Positions 26,210-33,116 of a stretch of DNA of 33,116 bases are shown here, piece after piece (within the stretch, counting starts at the first letter, position 1; the number at the start of each line of letters is the position of its first letter). The translations under genes were made by a program, and so were the position numbers. The DNA is from Alkaliphilus sp. (GTDB lineage Bacteria; Bacillota; Clostridia; Peptostreptococcales; NVVX01): assembly GCA_002733545.1 (NCBI GenBank), contig NVVX01000001.1, forward strand, positions 151,269 to 184,384. The letters run 5' to 3'. The notes below the pieces were generated by a model, which worked only from the letters and a program-made list of their open reading frames with translations, ran no database searches and had not been told where the DNA came from.

Positions 26210-26974
26210 ATGATGAATGAAAATGAAAATAGAAATGAAGAAATAGTTGAAGAAACTGAGTTTAAATCAGTCGATACTGATGAAATGACAGAAAATGAAA
26301 TCTTAGACGAGTTTGTAGAAGAATTGCCACAAAGAGAACTATCTTCTGTCTCAAGGTTTATTAATACTTTCATAGAGCCATCTAAAACTATGAAAGATAT
26401 TATTGCAAAGCCAACAATACTATTTCCTATGATAGTAATCTTTATGGTAGCGACATTTTCAGCGATTCTTACTATCGACTTAACTAGAGAAATTATGATA
26501 CAAAGTTTTATTGATTCAGGCCAAATGCCAAGTGAGTATATAATTAATATGTCAGTTTATTCAGTAATAGGAGTTGCAGGTGTAGGTACTATTTTAGTAA
26601 CTTTAGTAAGTGGAATAATTATACATGGTCTTTCTCTCTTAATGCAAGGAAGAGCAACTCTCAAAACAACGCTCAGTGTTATGTTCCACAGCACGTATAT
26701 TTCTCTAGCTGGCATGTTCATTTTAAGTTTTGTTCAATATACTACAAATAATATATTTATTACTTTTTCTCCTGCGATGTTATTAGCAGAAGACAAGTTA
26801 GGATCAGCTACTCATATGCTACTTGCAAGCTTAGATGTTTTTAATATATGGTATATTGTAGTTGCTATTATTGGAATTAGCATAACTCATAAAATAAGTA
26901 AAATTAAAGCTTGTGTGCCAGTGCTTCTTCCTACTATTGTTTTAATTGCTATTACAGTATTTTTTGCTTCTTAG
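26210..26974 (+). CDS. Yip1-like multi-pass membrane protein
   Basis: Acidic N-terminus, FINTFIEPSKTMKDIIAKPTILFPMIV followed by about five hydrophobic segments. Confidence 0.6.
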   Translation: MMNENENRNEEIVEETEFKSVDTDEMTENEILDEFVEELPQRELSSVSRFINTFIEPSKTMKDIIAKPTILFPMIVIFMVATFSAILTIDLTREIMIQSFIDSGQMPSEYIINMSVYSVIGVAGVGTILVTLVSGIIIHGLSLLMQGRATLKTTLSVMFHSTYISLAGMFILSFVQYTTNNIFITFSPAMLLAEDKLGSATHMLLASLDVFNIWYIVVAIIGISITHKISKIKACVPVLLPTIVLIAITVFFAS

Positions 26975-27046
26975 AATAGTTTCGTCACAAGATAAAATTT
27001 ACCAGGCATTTATCCTGGCCAAGTCGTTATAAAAAAACAAGAAGAT

Positions 27047-27102
27047 AGCTCAACTGTCGGGTGATTAATGAAAAACTCACCTAACAGTAGGGCTGTTTTT
27101 TT
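27047..27102 (+). terminator. Strong hairpin terminator downstream of Yip1-like gene
   Basis: AGCTCaACTGTCGGGTGA pairs with TCACCTAACAGTaGGGCT, followed by GTTTTTTT. Confidence 0.75.
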
Positions 27103-27200
27103 GTTTTATAGTTTAGTCATTTGAGAAACTTTGTAACAATATCATTTGAAACAAATATGCTGATAGTAGGCTTTAAGATTAGAACGAAAGGAGAAATAAA

Positions 27201-28142
27201 ATGTCAATTAAAGGGAATGGTTGCGTCGATGTTGGCAGTGAATATTGTCCTTGCTATTTAGCAGAAATGAATAATTGTATTACTTGCTCAAGGCTAAGGG
27301 GCGAAGAATTTTGCGATTGTAATTGGAGTGGTATTTGTATTTATAATGAATTTTATTTTTTGAATAATAGAAAAAGAGAGATGCGCAAACATCAACGGTA
27401 TGAAATTTTAAAAAGAGAAAATATTACAGATAGCATTATTATTTTTACGATAAAAGTACCACATATTCTAGCTAGAGATTTAAAACACCCGGGTTCATAC
27501 GTTTTTATTCGCAATAAAAATTTTGAACACTATTTTGACATACCAATTTCTATAATGGAAGTAGACGATGAAAGTGATCAAATCAAAATTGCGGTTGAAG
27601 TTCATGGGATCAAAACTGAATCAATTAAGCTAGTGGATGATTGTTTATTGATTAAGGGTCCATACTGGAATGCTCTGTTTGGAATAAAATTAATGAAAAA
27701 AGCCAAGAATATTAATTGTTTAGTTATTGCAAGAGGTATAGCACAAGCTCCGGCTGTATTAGCAACTGATTATTTACTTAAAAATAACAATAGAGTTGAT
27801 GTTATTGTAGATAAAGGAAGTACAAATACAAATTTCATTAAACGTTATACTAAAGCAAATATTTTATCTGACAAATTAAATTTGTATAAAGAGGAAGGGC
27901 AAAACTTAATTAAAAGCTCTTTAGAATCTGTTGATTATAGTCTGGTTCTAATATGCGGATCTAATGCTTTGCAAAAAGAAATATTAGTGCATGTTAATGA
28001 TTACGATAATCTTAATGTTGCTTTAACTAATAATAAAGAAATGTGTTGCGGCGAAGGAATCTGCGGTGCTTGCACAGTTTACGATTCATGCGGTATTCCA
28101 ATGCGGTCTTGTAAAACTCAAATATCATGCATTACTCGATGA
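27201..28142 (+). CDS. PyrK/SudB-like Fe-S flavin electron-transfer subunit with Cys-rich N-terminal extension
   Basis: C-terminal CCGEGICGACTVYDSCGIPMRSC [2Fe-2S]-type motif, central ferredoxin-reductase-like domain, N-terminal EYCPCYLAEMNNCITCSRLRGEEFCDCNWSGICIY. Confidence 0.7.
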   Translation: MSIKGNGCVDVGSEYCPCYLAEMNNCITCSRLRGEEFCDCNWSGICIYNEFYFLNNRKREMRKHQRYEILKRENITDSIIIFTIKVPHILARDLKHPGSYVFIRNKNFEHYFDIPISIMEVDDESDQIKIAVEVHGIKTESIKLVDDCLLIKGPYWNALFGIKLMKKAKNINCLVIARGIAQAPAVLATDYLLKNNNRVDVIVDKGSTNTNFIKRYTKANILSDKLNLYKEEGQNLIKSSLESVDYSLVLICGSNALQKEILVHVNDYDNLNVALTNNKEMCCGEGICGACTVYDSCGIPMRSCKTQISCITR

Positions 28143-28155
28143 AAGGAGATTTGTT

Positions 28156-29436
28156 ATGGCGAAAATCATCATAGTAGGGGGTGGCTGGGCTGGTTGTGCT
28201 GCAGCTATCACCGCAAAAAAAGCTGGTGGCGATGTTTATCTATTTGAAAGAACCGACATGCTTTTAGGGCTAGGAAATGTCGGTGGAATAATGAGAAATA
28301 ACGGTAGGTACACTGCAACTGAAGAAGCGACTTTACTTGGCGGGGGAGAACTCTTTGATATTACAGATGAATGCTCTAGACACAAAGATATTGAATTTCC
28401 AGGACACAAGCATGCAAGTTTATACGATGTTGCAATTATTGAACCGCAAGTAAAAAAAATGTTGCAATCAATAGGAATTCATTTATCCTTACAAAGTAGA
28501 GTTGTAGATGTGCAAAAAGATGGTGATAAACTCACAGGAATTAAACTTCATAATGACGAAATTTTCAAAGGCGATGTGTTTGTTGAAACAACAGGTTCTA
28601 CAGGATCAATTGGAAACTGTTTAAAATATGGTAATGGTTGTGTTATGTGTATACTTAGATGTCCTTCTTTTGGTCCCCGTGTAAGTTTAAGCCGAAAAGC
28701 AGGAGTAGAAGATCTTCTAGGTAGACGCAATGATGGATCTTATGGCGCTTTTAGCGGATCATGCAAATTAAACAAAGACTCTTTGTCAAAAGAGATTGTT
28801 TCAGAATTAAATAAAAAAGGAGTGTTTTTAGTCCCGATACCAAAAGAGGATATAAATCTTGACAAACTTAATATCAAAGTCTGTCAACAATACGCTTTAA
28901 AAGCCTATGCTGAAAATCTTGTTTTATTAGATACAGGGCATGCTAAACTTATGGCTCCGTTTTATCCGCTTGATAAACTCAGAAAGTTAAAAGGACTAGA
29001 AAATGCTAGATATGAAGATCCCTATGCTGGTGGTCGTGGAAATTCTATTAGATATTTATCAATTGCACCTAGAAATAATGGTATGAAGGTCAATGGTATT
29101 AGTAATCTTTTATGCGCGGGAGAAAAAGCGGGGCTTTTTGTTGGTCACACTGAAGCAATTGTAACCGGGAGTTTAGCAGGACACAATAGTATACGACTAG
29201 CTCTTGGTATGCCACTTTTAAACTTACCTAGAAATCTCGCTTCTGGAGATTTGATTGCTTATGCAAATGAGGAAATTCTAAAGAAAGAAGGTTTAAAGAA
29301 AAGATTCACATTTGCTGGTGCGAGCTATTTTGAGAGAATGAAGAAATTAAATTTATATACTTTGGATAAAAAAACTTTAAAAAATAAAGTGGAGAGTTTA
29401 AATTTATTAAATATTTATTCTGAAAAATTGCTTTAA
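28156..29436 (+). CDS. FAD-dependent oxidoreductase, GidA/TrmFO-like
   Basis: IIIVGGGWAGCAAAITAKKAGGDVYLFER dinucleotide-binding motif; C-terminal GLFVGHTEAIVTGSLAGHNSIRLALG; ATG 28156 with GAAAGGAG SD (track start 28066 overlaps upstream gene). Confidence 0.75.
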   Translation: MAKIIIVGGGWAGCAAAITAKKAGGDVYLFERTDMLLGLGNVGGIMRNNGRYTATEEATLLGGGELFDITDECSRHKDIEFPGHKHASLYDVAIIEPQVKKMLQSIGIHLSLQSRVVDVQKDGDKLTGIKLHNDEIFKGDVFVETTGSTGSIGNCLKYGNGCVMCILRCPSFGPRVSLSRKAGVEDLLGRRNDGSYGAFSGSCKLNKDSLSKEIVSELNKKGVFLVPIPKEDINLDKLNIKVCQQYALKAYAENLVLLDTGHAKLMAPFYPLDKLRKLKGLENARYEDPYAGGRGNSIRYLSIAPRNNGMKVNGISNLLCAGEKAGLFVGHTEAIVTGSLAGHNSIRLALGMPLLNLPRNLASGDLIAYANEEILKKEGLKKRFTFAGASYFERMKKLNLYTLDKKTLKNKVESLNLLNIYSEKLL

Positions 29437-29518
29437 TCATAACTTGTTTAAGCATATTGAATCAAAGTCAATTTTCATATAACGAGTTGGGCGAAGATTC
29501 TCTAAAAATTACGAGGAC

Positions 29519-29547
29519 TTGACCTTAAGATGAGCAAGGTGTATAAT
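29519..29547 (+). promoter_or_regulatory. Candidate sigma-A promoter with a roughly 300-nt leader
   Basis: TTGACC (29519-29524), 17 nt, TATAAT (29542-29547). Confidence 0.55.
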
Positions 29548-29850
29548 AGAGTTAAATAGTTGTTTTTCTCATGGTATGAAAATTCTGTTGTATAGTTTCT
29601 TTTGAATTATATACAGATTTTTCCTTGAGAAACTACGGCAAGCTTTCGTATTTTTGCACAATTTGTAAACGGATTCTCGGCTATATTCTTACCATTTTAG
29701 TATTTCCACTTACGCAAGTGAGAGTTTTATTGAGTTTTCATTCCTGAAAGATGTCTATTCCTTGCCTTATTGAATTAATGTCAACTTTAATATTAGGATA
29801 AAAGTGAAAACGCCATTTTAAAAAAAGCTGCTATTATAAGGAGGGATTTT

Positions 29851-30834
29851 TTGAGTTATAGAATTGGTATAATTTATGACAAACCCAGTATAGAAGTTAT
29901 AGATAATATAGAAACAAACTATACTGACAATCAAAAAAAAGTAACAAAAGATGCTATTTACGATATTCTCAAAAAAAAATATGAGGTTGTAAAAATTTTA
30001 GTTGACGAAAAAATAGTTGAGCGTTTAGTTGAGAGCAAAATAGATTTAGCTTTCAATTTATCCACAGGAACAAAAGGAGAAAGTAGACAATCACAAATTC
30101 CAGCAATTTTAGAGATGTTAGGGATTTCGTATGTTGGTTCTGGAATTTTAGCACATTCCTTAGCATTAGACAAATCCAAGGCAAAAGAAATTTTTGCTTA
30201 TCATAATGTTTCTACTCCTGCTTTTCAAACATTTAACACTTTAGCTGAACAATTGAATTCCCATTTAAATTTTCCGCTAATCGCAAAACCCGCATGTGAG
30301 GGTTCTGGTTATGGAATTCATAAAGATAGTGTAGTTTATAATAAAAAAGAATTAGAGAAAAAAGTAAAAGATTTATTGCAAAACTATCATCCTCCGGTGT
30401 TAGTAGAGGAGTTTATAGAAGGCAGAGAATTTACAGTAGGTATAATTGGTAACGGTAAGGACAAAATCATATTACCAATTATGGAAATTGATTTTGATGA
30501 CATACCAGAAGAACATGGGAAATTTAATACTTTTGAAGTTAAAACAAAATTTGAGGATTTAACAAAATTCATTTGCCCTGCACAGATAGATGTGGAATTA
30601 GAGCGAGCGATAAAGGATGAAGTTTCACGAGCATTTGACGTTCTTGGATGCAGAGACATATCAAGAGTAGATATTCGAGTGAAAAACAACAAGCCCTATA
30701 TTTTAGAAATCAACAGCCTTCCCGGACTTAAACCTGGTTATAGTGACTTGACTAAAATGGCATTAGTATCAGGCTTGACTTATGAAGATTTAATATTTAT
30801 GATTGTAGATAATGCTATGAAAAGATCGAAATAA
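29851..30834 (+). CDS. ATP-grasp ligase, D-alanine--D-alanine ligase-like
   Basis: IDLAFNLSTGTKGESRQSQIPAILEMLGISYVGSGILAHSLALDKSKAKEIF, PLIAKPACEGSGYGI, VEEFIEGREFTVGIIG, YILEINSLPGLKPGYSDL; TTG start with AGGAGG SD. Confidence 0.85.
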   Translation: MSYRIGIIYDKPSIEVIDNIETNYTDNQKKVTKDAIYDILKKKYEVVKILVDEKIVERLVESKIDLAFNLSTGTKGESRQSQIPAILEMLGISYVGSGILAHSLALDKSKAKEIFAYHNVSTPAFQTFNTLAEQLNSHLNFPLIAKPACEGSGYGIHKDSVVYNKKELEKKVKDLLQNYHPPVLVEEFIEGREFTVGIIGNGKDKIILPIMEIDFDDIPEEHGKFNTFEVKTKFEDLTKFICPAQIDVELERAIKDEVSRAFDVLGCRDISRVDIRVKNNKPYILEINSLPGLKPGYSDLTKMALVSGLTYEDLIFMIVDNAMKRSK

Positions 30835-30865
30835 ACAAAATTTTAAAAAGAACAGGAGGGAGCAA

Positions 30866-31996
30866 GTGAAAAAAGGCCTAACAAAAAAATTAAGCTTTAG
30901 TGTAGTTGGAGCGGGTAATGGTGGACAAGGGTTAGCGGCTTACTTAGCCTATAAGGGCTATGACGTCAATTTATACAATCGGAGCATGAAAAAAATACTA
31001 AATATAAAGAAACGGGGATATATCGATTTAGAGGGGAATATAATCGGACGTGGACATTTAAAATTAGTAACAAATAACATTGAAAAAGCAATAAAAGATG
31101 TGGATATTATTATGGTTGTGCTTCCTGCGTGTGCCCATAAAAGCATAGCTAATAAAATTGCACCTTTTTTAACTAGCGAACAATACATTGTTCTGAATCC
31201 TGGAAGAACGGGAGGTGCTTTAGAGTTTAAAAGTATAATTGAAAGATACAATCCTATGAAAGAGGTTTGTATTATTGAAGCACAAACATTTTTATTTGCA
31301 TGCAGACTATTAGAGGAAGGCAGAGTAAAAATACTCCAAAAGAAACAAGAGATAAAAGTAGCTGCTTTGCCATCAAAACGAACATATGAGTTTATTGAGA
31401 AAATTCATAAAATATTACCCGAATTTACTTCTGTAAACAGTGTGCTTGAAACAAGTTTTAATAATATTGGAGCAGTATTGCATCCGATTCCAACGATACT
31501 TAATTGCGGAAGAATTGAAAGCACTTTAGGGGATTTTAATTACTATATAGACGGGATTACTCCTGCTGTTGCAAAGATTGTTGAACAAGCTGATTATGAG
31601 AGAATGATGGTAGCGACTAAGCTAGGCGTAAAAACTATCTCTTTAAAAGAATGGTTAGCCTACACTTATGATGCGCATGGAGACACATTATGTGAATCAT
31701 TAAGGAATACAGAGTGTTATTGGGAAATAAAGGCGCCAGCAACAGTAAATACAAGATATATTTTTGAAGACGTACCACAAAGTTTAGTCCCCATTTCAGA
31801 TATGGGCAGATATTTAGGAATTAATACACCTACAATAGATTCAATGATACATATTGCATCTATTCTCCACGATATAGATTATTACAAAAAAGGGAGAAAA
31901 GTAGTTGACATGGGCATTGAAGGATTGACTCTAGAAGAGATAAAGAGCTACGTACAATATGGACGAGCAATTGATTTAGAAGGAGCTGTTGTATAG
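30866..31996 (+). CDS. NAD/NADP octopine/opine dehydrogenase family protein
   Basis: SVVGAGNGGQGLAAYLAYKGYDVNLYNRS Rossmann motif; NNIGAVLHPIPTILNCGRIE matches the C-terminal octopine-dehydrogenase-type domain; GTG start with AGGAGG SD. Confidence 0.8.
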   Translation: MKKGLTKKLSFSVVGAGNGGQGLAAYLAYKGYDVNLYNRSMKKILNIKKRGYIDLEGNIIGRGHLKLVTNNIEKAIKDVDIIMVVLPACAHKSIANKIAPFLTSEQYIVLNPGRTGGALEFKSIIERYNPMKEVCIIEAQTFLFACRLLEEGRVKILQKKQEIKVAALPSKRTYEFIEKIHKILPEFTSVNSVLETSFNNIGAVLHPIPTILNCGRIESTLGDFNYYIDGITPAVAKIVEQADYERMMVATKLGVKTISLKEWLAYTYDAHGDTLCESLRNTECYWEIKAPATVNTRYIFEDVPQSLVPISDMGRYLGINTPTIDSMIHIASILHDIDYYKKGRKVVDMGIEGLTLEEIKSYVQYGRAIDLEGAVV

Positions 31997-33116
31997 TGAA
32001 AAAATATTTAGGAGCTGCAATAGGAAATTGTGTTCACGTAGGTGGAATTGTTAATTTTTTAAAATTAGCAGAAGAAGAAGGAGACAGAACTGATTTTTTA
32101 GGCGCAGCAGTTAGTATAGATAGATTAATTGATGAGGTGCTTAGGACTAAACCCAATATTGTTTGTGTGGGATTTAGACTAACACCTAAATCGGTGGTTT
32201 CTTTGTTGGACAATTTAACAAAACATATAGAAGAAAAGCAATTGGATAGTATTCAGTGGATTTTTGGTGGGACTAAACCTGTTGCTGAAATGGCTAAAAA
32301 GTATTTGTTTTTTTCAAAAATATTTGATGGAACAGAAGATTTAGATGATGTGATTAATTACTTAAAAGGAAAAAATTTACATGAAATTACAACTCATTAT
32401 CCACAGAACATTATTGCAAGAATCAACAGTAAGCACCCTTATCCAGTATTAAGGCATCATTTTGGATTGCCTTCTCTTAAAGAAACATATGAAGGCGTAA
32501 AAAAAATAGCTGAATCAAAAGTGCTTGACATAATTTCAGTAGGACCTGACCAAAATGCGCAAGAAAACTTTTTTACACCAGAAAAAATGAATCATGATTT
32601 AGATGGAGCAGGAGGAGTTCCACTAAGAAAAAAAGAAGATTTCGAAAAACTATATGAAAGCTCAAGAAGAGGAAATCATCCTCTAATGAGGTCTTATAGT
32701 GGAACAGCAGAGGCTTTAAAATATGCAGAATTACTTAAAAACACTCTTAATAATGCATGGTGCGCAGTTCCTTTAACTTGGTATAATGTACTAGACGGAA
32801 GAGGTCTAAGACCTGTATCTATCTCAATAAAAGAAGGACAAGAGTTAATGAAATGGCATGCAGAGAGAAACATTCCTATAGAAGTAAATGAATCTCATCA
32901 CTGGAGTCTTAGAGATGCACACGATACAATAGCTGTAGCAATGGCATATTTAGCAGCATATAATGCGAAAAAAATGGGTGTCAAGGATTACATTGCCCAA
33001 TATATGTTCAATGTTCCTCCAGCTATGCATCATAACATGGATTTAGCTAAAATGCTGGCAAAGGTTGAATTAATTGAATCACTAGAAGACGAAAACTTTA
33101 AATCATTTAGACAAGT
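31996..33116 (+). CDS. Cobalamin-binding-domain protein with C-terminal mutase-like domain (3' truncated by window; absent from ORF track)
   Basis: GTG 31996 overlaps preceding stop by 1 nt; frame is open to window end. MKKYLGAAIGNCVHVGGIVNFLKLAEEEG...GFRLTPKSV...WIFGGTKP resembles a B12-binding fold (xHxxG...GG); the C-terminal part has a mutase/TIM-barrel-like feel, tentative. Confidence 0.65.
   Translation, partial: MKKYLGAAIGNCVHVGGIVNFLKLAEEEGDRTDFLGAAVSIDRLIDEVLRTKPNIVCVGFRLTPKSVVSLLDNLTKHIEEKQLDSIQWIFGGTKPVAEMAKKYLFFSKIFDGTEDLDDVINYLKGKNLHEITTHYPQNIIARINSKHPYPVLRHHFGLPSLKETYEGVKKIAESKVLDIISVGPDQNAQENFFTPEKMNHDLDGAGGVPLRKKEDFEKLYESSRRGNHPLMRSYSGTAEALKYAELLKNTLNNAWCAVPLTWYNVLDGRGLRPVSISIKEGQELMKWHAERNIPIEVNESHHWSLRDAHDTIAVAMAYLAAYNAKKMGVKDYIAQYMFNVPPAMHHNMDLAKMLAKVELIESLEDENFKSFRQ

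Noticed and set aside
1-33116. tRNA or rRNA genes
   Set aside because: No tRNA-like GGTTCRANNCC context or rRNA conserved segment recognised by eye; a tRNAscan/Infernal run would be decisive.

Overview
AT-rich, Firmicutes/Clostridia-like chromosomal window, almost entirely protein-coding. Left part (+ strand): 5'-truncated XerC/D-type recombinase, nucleoside salvage genes (deoB, two tandem PNP paralogs, pdp), dacF-like D,D-carboxypeptidase, a DHH/CBS/CCA-polymerase fusion, an M50 protease and scpA. A tungstate/molybdate module (tupB-like, tupC-like, moeA, and a second MoeA fused to a periplasmic-binding-protein-like domain) lies between scpA and scpB. Middle: methyltransferase, GNAT, flavin reductase, then a minus-strand polyamine block (XRE-cupin regulator, speD, speE, speB). 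Right: DUF2953-ytfJ pair, MazG-like protein, MacA/MacB-type efflux operon, Yip1-like membrane protein, then a cluster of five genes: PyrK-like Fe-S/flavin subunit, TrmFO/GidA-like flavoprotein, ATP-grasp ligase, octopine-dehydrogenase-family protein, and an N-terminal B12-domain mutase-like protein running off the window end (absent from the ORF track). The most unusual items are: (1) this redox/ATP-grasp/opine-dehydrogenase/B12 cluster; (2) three copies of a perfect 28-bp-arm inverted repeat (CAAGACAAGGGGACAGGGAYTTGTCTTG), one supplying the C-terminus and stop codon of deoB, one adjoining scpB, with paired substitutions preserving arm complementarity; (3) a 109-bp element with matching terminal inverted repeats and two related motif copies. 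All family calls are from reading motifs; no database search was run.
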